Shown here: one piece after another, positions 42,620 to 51,057 of the stretch | Layout of the letters: every line of letters starts with the position of its first letter | Position numbering within the stretch: the stretch's first letter is position 1 | NCBI GenBank assembly: GCA_902491395.1 | Contig: CABUHO010000003.1 | Coordinates: 65,434-129,433 of the forward strand | DNA from: an uncultured Collinsella sp. | GTDB lineage: Bacteria > Actinomycetota > Coriobacteriia > Coriobacteriales > Coriobacteriaceae | Length of the DNA: 64,000 bases | Direction of reading: 5' to 3' | Notes under the pieces: generated by a model | Told to the model about the DNA's origin: nothing | What the model saw: only the letters and a program-made list of their open reading frames with translations | Databases searched by the model: none | Made by a program: the position numbers and the translations under genes

Positions 42620-43546
42620 ATGCAACCTCGACTACAGCGCGACGCGCATCCACAGCCGGTATGCAGCCGTCGCATCTTTTTGGGTAGTGCTCTCGCTGCG
42701 AGCGCTTCTGTCGTCGCCGGCGCACTTGCCGGTTGCCAGCGCCCCTCCACGCTGGAAGTAGTTCAGCCCACGACGGGCGGCGGTCGCGACGACCTGTCCG
42801 ATTCCGTTATCGGCAAGGACAAGATCCGCATCGGCATGGAGGCGGCCTACGCCCCGTACAACTGGCAGGTTTCCGAGGCCAGCGAGTTCACGATCCCCAT
42901 CGACAACGTGCAGGGCGCCTATGCCGATGGCTACGACGTGCAGATCGCCAAGATCGTCTGCAAGGCCCTCGGCGGCGAGCCCGTCGCCGTCAAGCAGAGC
43001 TTCTCGGGCCTTATCGACTCGCTCAACAACGGCCAGATCGACCTCATCATCGCCGGCATGAGCGCCACGCCCGAGCGCGAGGAGTCCGTCGGCTTTTCCG
43101 ATCCGTACTTTATCGGCTACTTTGGCCTATTCGTAAAAGAGGGCTCGCCCTACCAAAACGCGACCAAGCTCAGCGACTTTAGCGGCGCCACGGTGCTCGG
43201 CCAAAAGGACACGATGCTCGACACCGTCATTGACGAGATCCCGGGCGTCGTCCACAAAAATCCGGTCGATTCGGTACCCACGGTGTTCTCGAACCTGCTG
43301 CAGGGCACTTGTGACGCTGTGACCTACAACACCGAGAACGAGAAGGGCTATATGGCCCAAAACCCGGGCATCGTGCCCATTCGCTTTGCGGAGGGCGAGG
43401 GCTTTAAGCAGGAGGTTACGGCAAACGTCGGCTGCCGCAAGGGCTCGGACAAGCTGCTCAAACTTATCGATAAGACGCTCAAGGGCATCAGCCAGGAGGA
43501 GCGCGACCAGATGTGGGACGCGTGCCTCGACCGTCAGCCGGCATAG
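42620..43546 (+). CDS. Polar amino acid ABC transporter, substrate-binding lipoprotein
   Basis: A 308-aa family 3 solute-binding protein. The N-terminus has a Tat-like SRRIFLG followed by a hydrophobic stretch and a lipobox LAGC, so it is an exported lipoprotein. The mature domain starts IRIGMEAAYAPYNWQV and carries FSGLIDSLNNGQIDLIIAGMSATPERE, the hallmark of amino-acid binders. Substrate (for example glutamine, cystine or arginine) cannot be fixed. ATG at 42620 has CAGGAAGG upstream. Permease and ATPase genes follow at once. Confidence 0.9.
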   Translation: MQPRLQRDAHPQPVCSRRIFLGSALAASASVVAGALAGCQRPSTLEVVQPTTGGGRDDLSDSVIGKDKIRIGMEAAYAPYNWQVSEASEFTIPIDNVQGAYADGYDVQIAKIVCKALGGEPVAVKQSFSGLIDSLNNGQIDLIIAGMSATPEREESVGFSDPYFIGYFGLFVKEGSPYQNATKLSDFSGATVLGQKDTMLDTVIDEIPGVVHKNPVDSVPTVFSNLLQGTCDAVTYNTENEKGYMAQNPGIVPIRFAEGEGFKQEVTANVGCRKGSDKLLKLIDKTLKGISQEERDQMWDACLDRQPA

Positions 43547-43555
43547 GGAGGCAGC

Positions 43556-44704
43556 ATGAAAACAGTCAATCGTCTGGCCTCCTTTATCAAGGCCGACCAT
43601 CGTTATGTGTACCTGGGCACGAGCGTTATCGCGGCGCTCGGCCTGGCGTTTAGCCAGCGCAACCCCACGCCGCTGAGCTTCCTGGCTCCCACGGGCGTGT
43701 TCCAAGATTGCCTTTGGGCGATTCTTTGGGCCTGGCTCGTCGTGTCGGCGGCGGCGCTGGTCACCAAGCTCATGCACTGGAGCGACTATCGCGAAAAGTC
43801 GCCGTTCGCCTCCGAGCGTTGCCGCCGTGGCGCACGCCTGGGCAGCTACGTCGTGGTCGCCATCGCGGCGATCTTTTTCGTGGACCGCTGCGTCATGTCG
43901 TTTATCGATCTGGTGCAGGTGAGCATTGTCTCGGATTCCAACCCCAGCGACTTTTTGTCGAGCCTGGTCTACATGACCTACAAGAGCGGCGACTTCTTTA
44001 TCCGCGGTATCGAGATCACCATCGCGCTTGCCACCTTCGGCACGGTCATCGCATTCTTCCTGGCACTGCTCTTTGTGTTCCTGCGTATTCAGACGTTCGA
44101 CCGCGTGGATAACGACCTGGTGCGTTTCTTTAAGAGTATCGGCCGCGGCTTTGCGACCGTCTACTCCACCATCGTGCGCGGCACGCCCATGATGGTCCAG
44201 GGTCTGCTCATCTATTACGCGGGCTTCACCGTTTTGCGCGGCATGGGCTTCGAGACCGCCCAGGCCAACCAGATCTGGAGCACCTTTACCGCTGGCCTCG
44301 TCACCATCTCGCTCAACTCCACCGCCTACATGATGGAGGTCCTGCGCGGCGGCATCGAGTCCATCGATCCCGGCCAGGCCGAGGCAGCACGCTCGCTGGG
44401 CCTGTCGCAGTGGCAGGCTATGCGCAAGGTCGTGTTCCCCCAGGGCATTAAAAACGCGATTCCGGCGCTCACCAACGAGCTCATCATCAACATCAAGGAT
44501 TCGTCGGTGCTCTCGGTCATCGGCGTGTTCGACCTTATGTACGCTACTACCACGGTCGCCGGCGTGTACTACCGCCAGATGGAGGTCTACTGCGTGGCGC
44601 TCGTGGTCTACCTGATCCTGACGCTCGTGGCGAGCCGCCTGCTCGAGGCCTTTGGCAAAAAGCTCGGCGCCGAGGCCCCGGCAACGCTGCCCAGCTCCAA
44701 CTAG
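43556..44704 (+). CDS. Polar amino acid ABC transporter, permease
   Basis: A 382-aa HisM/GlnP-type permease. The conserved ABC loop reads SLGLSQWQAMRKVVFPQGIKNAIPALTNELI, and the upstream typical segment is VRGTPMMVQGLLIYYAG. The protein is longer than the usual 220-260 aa because of about 150 extra N-terminal residues with three predicted helices before the core. It starts 9 nt after the binding-protein gene with GGGAGG upstream. Confidence 0.9.
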   Translation: MKTVNRLASFIKADHRYVYLGTSVIAALGLAFSQRNPTPLSFLAPTGVFQDCLWAILWAWLVVSAAALVTKLMHWSDYREKSPFASERCRRGARLGSYVVVAIAAIFFVDRCVMSFIDLVQVSIVSDSNPSDFLSSLVYMTYKSGDFFIRGIEITIALATFGTVIAFFLALLFVFLRIQTFDRVDNDLVRFFKSIGRGFATVYSTIVRGTPMMVQGLLIYYAGFTVLRGMGFETAQANQIWSTFTAGLVTISLNSTAYMMEVLRGGIESIDPGQAEAARSLGLSQWQAMRKVVFPQGIKNAIPALTNELIINIKDSSVLSVIGVFDLMYATTTVAGVYYRQMEVYCVALVVYLILTLVASRLLEAFGKKLGAEAPATLPSSN

Positions 44705-44726
44705 GCTCAAGACGAGGAGAATCATC

Positions 44727-45512
44727 ATGGCAGATATCGCCACTACCGGCACTGCGGCCGCCGCACAGACCAATGAGCCGCTTATCCGCGTCGAGGGCCT
44801 GCGCAAGAGCTTCGGCTCGCTCGAGGTGCTCAAGGGCATCGACCTCGCTGTCAATCCCGGTGAGGTCGTCACCATCATCGGCGCCTCGGGTTCGGGCAAG
44901 TCGACCTTCCTGCGCTGCCTCAACCTGCTCGAGACCCCGGACGCGGGCCACATCTGGTTCCACGGCCAGGACCTCACGGCCGAGCGCTGCAACATCAACA
45001 AGCTGCGCGAGGACATCGGCATGGTGTTCCAGGGCTTCAACCTCTTCAACAACATGGATGTGCTCGACAACTGTACGCTCGCGCCCGTCACGCTCAAAAA
45101 GATGAGCAAGGCCGAGGCCGAAAAGGTCGCGCTGGAGCATCTGACGAGCGTGGGACTCGAGAAGTTCGCGCACGCCGCCGTTGGTCGCCTGTCCGGCGGC
45201 CAAAAGCAGCGCGTGGCCATCGCTCGTGCCCTATGTATGAATCCGCAGATCATGCTGTTCGACGAGCCGACCTCCGCGCTCGACCCCGAGATCGTGGGCG
45301 AGGTGCTCGAGGTCATGCGCAAGCTCGCCGCCGACGGCATGACCATGGTCGTCGTCACGCACGAGATGGCCTTTGCCCGCACGGTGTCCGACCGCGTGGT
45401 CTTTATGGACAAGGGCGTGGTGCTCGAGGACGCCGCGCCGGCCGAGCTCTTCGGCAACCCCAAGCACCAGCGCACCCGCGAGTTCCTCTCGCGTTATCTC
45501 GAGGACAAATAA
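44727..45512 (+). CDS. Polar amino acid ABC transporter, ATP-binding protein
   Basis: A 261-aa GlnQ/HisP-type ATPase. Walker A is GASGSGKST, the Q-loop is MVFQGFNLF, the signature LSGGQKQR, Walker B IMLFDEPTSALD and the switch His is in VVVTHEM. About 20 Ala/Thr-rich residues precede the core. The ATG at 44727 has GACGAGGAG upstream. A GC hairpin with no T tract (45537-45559) lies before the next gene, so read-through into the peptidase gene is possible. Confidence 0.93.
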   Translation: MADIATTGTAAAAQTNEPLIRVEGLRKSFGSLEVLKGIDLAVNPGEVVTIIGASGSGKSTFLRCLNLLETPDAGHIWFHGQDLTAERCNINKLREDIGMVFQGFNLFNNMDVLDNCTLAPVTLKKMSKAEAEKVALEHLTSVGLEKFAHAAVGRLSGGQKQRVAIARALCMNPQIMLFDEPTSALDPEIVGEVLEVMRKLAADGMTMVVVTHEMAFARTVSDRVVFMDKGVVLEDAAPAELFGNPKHQRTREFLSRYLEDK

Positions 45513-45584
45513 CCGACCGCAAACGCTTATGTGGCAGGGCCGCTCCGGTGGGGCGGCCCTCGTCATCACAATCGAAAGGATGTC

Positions 45585-47012
45585 ATGGCCGAGGTTTGGC
45601 GCTTCTTTGCGCATGAGGATGATTTTGCCGATTTGGACAAGGCCGGCGCATGCGAGCGCCTGGGTCGCGTGCTGTCGTTTCCGACCATTTCGAGTATGGA
45701 TGCCGAGGCGGTGGACTGGCAGCCGTTCGACGACCTGCGCGCGTATATGCAGCGGGCCTGGCCGCATGTATTTGCGACGGGTAAGGTCGAGCTTGTCGGC
45801 CATTCGCTGCTGGTGACGCTTGGCGGTTCCGACCCTACTCTCAAGCCCGTTATGCTCATGGGCCACATGGACGTGGTCCCCGTGGTGCCCGGCACCGAGG
45901 CTGACTGGACGCATGCCCCCTTTAGCGGACAGGTGGACGACGCTTACATTTGGGGCCGCGGCGCGATCGACATGAAGGACCAGGTCGCAGGCATTCTCGA
46001 GGCGGTTGAGTATGCGTTGGTGCACGGCTGGGAGCACGAGCGCACCCTGCTGCTGGCTTTTGGCCAGGACGAGGAAACCACGCAGTACGGCGCGGGGGCG
46101 ATCGGTCGCGTGCTCGAGGAGCGCGGTATTGAACTTGAATACCTGATCGACGAGGGTGACTACCGTATTGTTTCGGCTGCCGAGTACGGCGCGGGCGAGG
46201 GCTGGCTTATGCATGCCGACCTTGCCGAGAAGGGCTACGCCGATATCGTGTTGAGTACGCGTAGCGAGGGCGGGCATTCGTCCAACCCCTACGGCGGCAC
46301 GTCGCTCGAGGTGCTCAGCCGTGCCATCGCCGCAATCTGCGATATCGAGTGGCCGACGCGCGTGACCGATCTGCTTGCCGCGCAGCTTGTCGAGCTGGGG
46401 CTCTACACGGCGGATGAGATTGCCGCCAACGGGGGCGCCATTGTCCGCGATTGCCTCGCCAGCAAGAAGCTCTATCCGCTCGTGACCACCACCTGTGCAC
46501 CGACCCAAATCGAGGGCGGTAGCACCGGTGCTAACGTGATGCCGCAGGATATGTGGGCCAACATTAACTTCCGCATGCTCGAGGGCACGAGCGTGGCCGA
46601 CGTTGTGGCGCGCTGCCGTGAGGCGGTTGCCGGGGCGGACCTTGCCGGTCGTGTCGAAGTGGAGCTGGGCCCCGGCAGCTCCGAACCCTCGCCGTCCCCG
46701 CGCATCGGTGGTCCCGGCCTCGAGGCGGTTCGCTCCATCGCCGCCCGCTATTTCCGCGATCCTTTGGGGACGGAGGAAAACGGATCATCGGCGGCGGGCG
46801 GGGTTCCTGTCAGCATCGTCCCCTCAACCGTGATTGGCGCCACCGATGCTGCCAACTACCAGCGCATTTGCCCCGAATGCATTCGCTTCTCGGCCTTTGT
46901 GGTCGACGATGACGAGTGCGACCGCGGCGTCCACGGCACCAACGAGCGCATCGCCCGCCGCGCCTACCTCCAGGGTGTTCGCTTCCTCATCGCCCTGCTT
47001 CAAACGCTCTAG
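45585..47012 (+). CDS. M20-family metallopeptidase
   Basis: A 475-aa zinc peptidase/deacylase of the M20 (ArgE/DapE/carboxypeptidase) family. Metal and catalytic motifs are MGHMDVVPVV (His and Asp), GRGAIDMKDQVAG (Asp ligand) and FGQDEETTQYGA (catalytic and ligand acidic residues); a dimerisation lid domain lies in the middle, with EGGHSSNPYGGTS. Cleaves dipeptides or N-acyl amino acids. Location after an amino-acid ABC importer hints at processing imported peptides. ATG at 45585 has CGAAAGG upstream. Confidence 0.9.
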   Translation: MAEVWRFFAHEDDFADLDKAGACERLGRVLSFPTISSMDAEAVDWQPFDDLRAYMQRAWPHVFATGKVELVGHSLLVTLGGSDPTLKPVMLMGHMDVVPVVPGTEADWTHAPFSGQVDDAYIWGRGAIDMKDQVAGILEAVEYALVHGWEHERTLLLAFGQDEETTQYGAGAIGRVLEERGIELEYLIDEGDYRIVSAAEYGAGEGWLMHADLAEKGYADIVLSTRSEGGHSSNPYGGTSLEVLSRAIAAICDIEWPTRVTDLLAAQLVELGLYTADEIAANGGAIVRDCLASKKLYPLVTTTCAPTQIEGGSTGANVMPQDMWANINFRMLEGTSVADVVARCREAVAGADLAGRVEVELGPGSSEPSPSPRIGGPGLEAVRSIAARYFRDPLGTEENGSSAAGGVPVSIVPSTVIGATDAANYQRICPECIRFSAFVVDDDECDRGVHGTNERIARRAYLQGVRFLIALLQTL

Positions 47013-47039
47013 AATGTGACAAAGCGACGCTCCCTTTGT

Positions 47040-47095
47040 TAGCCGTTGGGGACGTTCTTAAACGACTAGCCGTTAAGGAACGTCCCCAACGGCTA
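47040..47095. repeat. 18-bp perfect inverted repeat with nested hairpin
   Basis: TAGCCGTTGGGGACGTTC (47040-47057) pairs with 47078-47095, and the loop folds as AACG-ACTAGC-CGTT. A partial relative lies near 42524-42545. Of the remaining 208 bp before prfA, only a weak GTGCG/CGCAC repeat around 47111-47140 is visible. Confidence 0.7.
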
Positions 47096-47303
47096 CGTCC
47101 ACTCATTCCGTGCGGGTTATATGCAGGTTTGCCTGCGCACGCTATCATGTATGGGTTAGACCGCAACTATGTACCCCGTACGCGAAGGGATGCGCATGTA
47201 TCTGAAGATCGACATGTTCTAGCTGGACTTACCCCCGCAGTGGCGCCGTGCGCCCCATCAATTCTGCCGATTTTCACCTTCACGCATATAAAGGAGTCCC
47301 GTC

Positions 47304-48371
47304 ATGCGCGACAAGCTCGAAAAGATCATCAAGGCCTACGAGGAGCTCGAGAAGAAGCTTTCCGACCCGGCCGTCGCCTCCGATATCAAGGAGTTCACGC
47401 GTCTCAACAAGGAGTACGCGCACCAGTCCGACCTCATCGCCGCCTCGCGCGAGTACATCGGCGCGCTTGATGACATCGAGGCTGCCAAGGAAATGCTCCA
47501 CGATACTACCGATGCCGATGAGAAGGAGATGCTCCAGATGGACATCTCCGAAAACGAGGCCAAGCTTCCCCAGCTCGAGGAAGACATTAAGTACATGCTC
47601 ATCCCGAGCGACCCCAACGACGACAAGAACACCATCGTCGAGATTCGCTCCGCCGCCGGTGGCGACGAGGCGGCCATCTTTGCCGGCGATCTGTACAAGA
47701 TGTATCAGCGCTTCTGCGAGTCGCGCGGCTGGAAGACCACCGTGCTCGACTCCAGCCCCAGCGAGGCCGGCGGCTTTAAGTCTATCGAGTTCAAGGTCGA
47801 GGGCGACCGCGTCTACTCCGTCATGAAGTTCGAGTCCGGCGTGCACCGCGTCCAGCGCGTTCCCAAGACCGAGTCCCAGGGCCGTATCCAGACCTCCACG
47901 GCGACCGTCGCCGTACTTCCCGAGGCCGAGGAAATCGACGTTCAGATCAACCAGTCCGACCTGCGCATCGACACCTACTGTGCCTCCGGCCCTGGCGGTC
48001 AGTGCGTTAACACCACCTACTCCGCCGTGCGCATCACCCACCTGCCCACCAACACCGTGGTGCAGTCGCAGGAGCAGCGCTCCCAGATTCAGAACCGCGA
48101 GGTCTGCATGCAGATGCTGCGCGCCCGTCTGTACGAGATGGAGCTCGAGAAGCAGCAGGCTGAGCTCGGTGCCGAGCGCCAGAGCCAGATCGGCCACGGC
48201 AACCGTTCCGAGAAGATTCGTACCTACAACCAGCCCCAGGACCGCGTGACCGATCACCGCATCGGTTTCAACTCCACCTACAACGGCGTCCTCCTGGGCG
48301 ACCAGCTCGGCACCGTCATCGAGGCACTCGCCGCCGCCGAGCGAGCCGAGAAGCTGGCACAGGCAGTTTAA
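47304..48371 (+). CDS. prfA: Peptide chain release factor 1
   Basis: A 355-aa class I release factor that reads UAA and UAG. The GGQ motif is present as SGPGGQCVNTT in the middle of the protein and the codon-recognition PxT-type element appears as RVPKTESQGRIQTSTATVAVLPE. The C-terminal RSEKIRTYNQPQDRVTDHRIG is typical. Length is normal. AAAGGAGTCCC precedes the ATG. prmC, which methylates its GGQ, is the next gene. Confidence 0.96.
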   Translation: MRDKLEKIIKAYEELEKKLSDPAVASDIKEFTRLNKEYAHQSDLIAASREYIGALDDIEAAKEMLHDTTDADEKEMLQMDISENEAKLPQLEEDIKYMLIPSDPNDDKNTIVEIRSAAGGDEAAIFAGDLYKMYQRFCESRGWKTTVLDSSPSEAGGFKSIEFKVEGDRVYSVMKFESGVHRVQRVPKTESQGRIQTSTATVAVLPEAEEIDVQINQSDLRIDTYCASGPGGQCVNTTYSAVRITHLPTNTVVQSQEQRSQIQNREVCMQMLRARLYEMELEKQQAELGAERQSQIGHGNRSEKIRTYNQPQDRVTDHRIGFNSTYNGVLLGDQLGTVIEALAAAERAEKLAQAV

Positions 48372-48511
48372 GTTCCGCCGTTCTACCGAACGGCGGACCG
48401 GTTGACGCTGCGCGCCGCCCAGGGCGACAATTTGTCATTCAAAAGGCAAGGCATGACCAGAAGGTCTATGCCCTGCCTTTTTCATACCAACTTGTTCGCC
48501 CTGGGCGGCGC
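48372..48511 (+). repeat. Family C element, copy 2, immediately after prfA
   Basis: The prfA stop codon TAA runs directly into GTTCCGCCGTTC, loop TACC, GAACGGCGGAC, then GTTGACGCTGC. A perfect 16-bp outer stem follows (48412-48427 with 48496-48511), enclosing a strong hairpin (48441-48482) that ends in TTTTT. The element probably terminates prfA transcription. The rest of the gap to prmC (about 450 bp) is more AT-rich and contains one possible structured RNA; I see no convincing gene there. Confidence 0.8.
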
Positions 48512-48723
48512 TCGCTGACATTGCCAAAACATCGGCGTTTCCTTGGTTGTCAAATGATCCGTAGGGAGTCATTGGTGACATTGCCTTGATATTTTATTCA
48601 GTCGGCTGTGATGGCATTTGAGCTGCTTACCTGCTTAAGGCAATTGACGGCATATATCCGCTATCGAAAAAATTGCTCAAAAAATCGTCCGAGAAGCCGC
48701 AGTGCATTTTTTGATGCGTCGCG

Positions 48724-48794
48724 CGTCAAGCGATGTGGCAAGTATTTGGTTAGATATTGGTCAGTTTTGGGGCAACCTTGCCAAAAGCTTGACG
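48724..48794. other. Candidate structured non-coding element
   Basis: CGTCAAGC (48724-48731) pairs with GCTTGACG (48787-48794), and inside it GGCAAG (48737-48742) pairs with CTTGCC (48777-48782). The loop is T/G-rich. The region is AT-rich compared with its surroundings and lies between prfA and prmC. An 86-aa ORF crossing it (48608-48868) is rich in Arg and Cys and does not look like a protein. Confidence 0.35.
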
Positions 48795-48960
48795 GATGCA
48801 GATTTAGACATCGACGAATGAACACTCTAGGCAGGCTCCAAGCAAAATTCTGGGCTGATTCTCGATAATTGCCTTCAATCGTCCCTTGCCAAGCGCTGGC
48901 CTCACTTACAATCTGCTCCGACATTCGCGCGCCGCCCGGCGCTTAAGAGGGGAGGGCCCC

Positions 48961-50211
48961 ATGGCAAACGAGATCTGGACCATCAAGCGTTGTCTCGAGT
49001 GGACCAAGGAGTACCTGGCCGAGCGCGGCGAGGAGCATCCCCGTCTTTCTGCCGAGTGGCTGCTGTGCGCGGCCACGGGCCTGGCGCGTATCGACTTGTA
49101 TATGCGCATGGACGAGACGCTTAACGCGGCCCAGCTCGAGACCATGCACGCGGCCGTCGTTCGTCGCGCCAAAGGCGAGCCGCTGCAGTACATCACCGGC
49201 AGCACGCAGTTTCGCATGATCGACGTCGCGTGCGCTCCCGGCGTGCTCATCCCGCGCCCCGAGACCGAGATGCTCGTCGAAGAAGTCCTGAACTATCTGG
49301 ATACCGAGGTGCTGAGCCCCGAGGCTGCTGCCCGTCAGCGTGTTGAGCTGCCTTGGAACGATGAGGTCGAGCAGGCCCGCAAAGCCGAAGCGGCGCTGGC
49401 CGACGAACGCGCGACCGCCGAGCGCCGTGCTGCCAACCTGACGGCCGCCGATGAGGCTGCGCTGGGTAGCGACGTGCTCGGTAGCCGTGCCTATGCCGAG
49501 GAGCTGGCCGACCGCGAGGCAGAGGAAGCCGCCGCGCAGGCAGCAGAAGCCGAAGCCGCAAAAGCCGCCGAGCCCGAGCTCGACGAATACGGCATCGCCA
49601 TCGAGTGTGCCGATCAGAAGATGGCTTCAGCTCAGGATGCCGCTGCGCCTGCTCCAACCGAGCCCCGCATCGCCCGCGTTCTCGAGGTCGGCTGCGGCAC
49701 GGGCTGCATCTCGCTCTCGCTTGCCTGGGAGCGACGCGGCCACGTTACCTGCACCGCTACCGATATCGAGCCGCGCGCCATCGATCTGGCCACCAAAAAT
49801 CGCGATGCGCTCGGGCTCACGTCCGACGAGGTCGCCTTCAGTCTCACGAACCTGGTGAGCTCCATTCCCCGTGAAGAGTGGGGCACCTTTGACGTACTCG
49901 TCTCCAACCCGCCCTACATCCCCACCGATGTCATGCGCTCGCTGCCGCACGAGGTCAAGGACTTTGAGCCCGATCTGGCGCTCGAGGGTGGCGCCGACGG
50001 CCTCGATATCTTCCGCCGCTTGCTCAACGCGGCGCCCTACATGTTGCGCGCCGGCGGCCTCTTTGCCTGCGAGCTCTACGAGGGCGCGCTCGACGCTGCG
50101 GCCGAGCTCTGCCGCCAAGCGGGTCTGTCGGACGTGCGCATCGTCCACGACCTCACCGATCGCCCCCGCATCGTCCGAGCCATCGTCACCGAGCCCAAAC
50201 AGCGCCAGTAA
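48961..50211 (+). CDS. prmC: Release factor glutamine methyltransferase with a 120-residue insertion
   Basis: A 416-aa PrmC/HemK, which N5-methylates the GGQ glutamine of release factors. The N-terminal helical domain (1-110, including YITGSTQF and LIPRPETEMLVEE) and the SAM motif VLEVGCGTGCI (about 240-250) and catalytic NPPY (316-319) are all intact. Between them, residues about 115-235 form an Ala/Glu/Arg-rich stretch, probably helical or disordered, absent from usual homologues of about 280 aa. ATG at 48961 has AGGGGAGGG upstream; the longer in-frame start is rejected. Confidence 0.92.
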   Translation: MANEIWTIKRCLEWTKEYLAERGEEHPRLSAEWLLCAATGLARIDLYMRMDETLNAAQLETMHAAVVRRAKGEPLQYITGSTQFRMIDVACAPGVLIPRPETEMLVEEVLNYLDTEVLSPEAAARQRVELPWNDEVEQARKAEAALADERATAERRAANLTAADEAALGSDVLGSRAYAEELADREAEEAAAQAAEAEAAKAAEPELDEYGIAIECADQKMASAQDAAAPAPTEPRIARVLEVGCGTGCISLSLAWERRGHVTCTATDIEPRAIDLATKNRDALGLTSDEVAFSLTNLVSSIPREEWGTFDVLVSNPPYIPTDVMRSLPHEVKDFEPDLALEGGADGLDIFRRLLNAAPYMLRAGGLFACELYEGALDAAAELCRQAGLSDVRIVHDLTDRPRIVRAIVTEPKQRQ

Positions 50212-50225
50212 TATTTATTAACTGG

Positions 50226-50255
50226 TTAGCAAAAATTATAAATTAGTTTATAATT
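50226..50255 (+). promoter_or_regulatory. hicAB promoter with overlapping operator
   Basis: TTAGCA, 17 bp, then a perfect TATAAT (50249-50254), 25 nt before hicA. The palindrome AATTATAAA-TTAG-TTTATAATT (50234-50255) covers the spacer and -10, fitting autorepression by HicB. Confidence 0.7.
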
Positions 50256-50279
50256 AGGACGGCTGAAAGAGGTCGGCCC

Positions 50280-50465
50280 ATGCAACCCCCTACCTTTCGG
50301 GAAATCATTGCCCTACTCAAGCACGATGGATTCGTGAAGGTCGCGCAAGTCGGTAGTCATGCTAAGTATGTTTCTGGTGACCGTGTTGTCACCGTGAACG
50401 GCTCTGGTGGCGATCGACCAAAGAAGGGCACATGGGCAAGTATTCGTCGCCAAGCTGGATGGTAG
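50280..50465 (+). CDS. hicA: HicA-family mRNA interferase toxin
   Basis: A 61-aa protein with the HicA double-stranded-RNA-binding-like fold: FREIIALLKHDGFVKVAQVGSHAKYV, with the catalytic His in GSHAKY at about residue 27, and the C-terminal KKGTWASIRRQAG. HicA cleaves mRNA and is neutralised by HicB. It is encoded first, with AAAGAGG upstream of the ATG, 11 bp before hicB. The AT-rich leader and position between prmC and tsaC suggest insertion. Confidence 0.88.
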   Translation: MQPPTFREIIALLKHDGFVKVAQVGSHAKYVSGDRVVTVNGSGGDRPKKGTWASIRRQAGW

Positions 50466-50476
50466 TTGGAGGCAAA

Positions 50477-50923
50477 ATGAGGCAGCGATTTACCTATGAC
50501 TGCGTTCTCATAAAAGAAGACGACGGTTACTGCGCTAGCTTCCCGCAGATTCCCGGCGCCTTTGCCGATGGCGATACGCGCGAAGAAGCGATTGCCCATG
50601 CCACCGAGGCACTGATGGCGTTTTTGGCCGACGACCTCAACAACGGTTTGACTCCGGCAGGGTACGAACGCTCGGCCGAGGTCGTGGCCCTTTCAGTCGA
50701 AATCGACCACGAGGACGCTCGGGAAGCGGCGTGCCGAACATTTAAAGACGCAGCGCTGGACCTCAAAGTCTCCGCTCCGCGGATTACCGCGCTGGTCAAA
50801 GCCGGAAAGCTCGATGTTGAACTCGTCGACGGCCGTCGGATGATAACGATAGACAGCATCGAGCGCTACGCCGCCCAAGAACGCCACGCCGGCAGGCCAA
50901 AGAAGTTCGTCGCAGTCCAATAA
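50477..50923 (+). CDS. hicB: HicB-family antitoxin with DNA-binding C-terminus
   Basis: A 148-aa antitoxin. The N-terminal HicB domain is visible as DDGYCASFPQIPGAFADGDTREEAIAHATEAL, and the C-terminal part (DLKVSAPRITALVKAGKLDVELVDGRRMI) looks like a helix-turn-helix/excisionase-type DNA-binding segment instead of the commoner ribbon-helix-helix. It neutralises HicA and probably binds the palindrome in the hicAB promoter. ATG at 50477 has TTGGAGGC upstream. Confidence 0.85.
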   Translation: MRQRFTYDCVLIKEDDGYCASFPQIPGAFADGDTREEAIAHATEALMAFLADDLNNGLTPAGYERSAEVVALSVEIDHEDAREAACRTFKDAALDLKVSAPRITALVKAGKLDVELVDGRRMITIDSIERYAAQERHAGRPKKFVAVQ

Positions 50924-51057
50924 CCCCCTCACTTTCACCGACTACTAGAGCCGCTCACCAAACCAACATGCGCTCTGGGCAAATAGGTTGAACGTTTCGT
51001 GCGAGAATGCCCCACAGTAAACAAACTTGCACCAGAGCGTAAGGGGCTGGCGTACAC

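Noticed and set aside
48608..48868. 86-aa ORF between prfA and prmC
   Set aside because: Arg/Cys-rich composition, no ribosome site, no recognisable family; it crosses a potential RNA hairpin.
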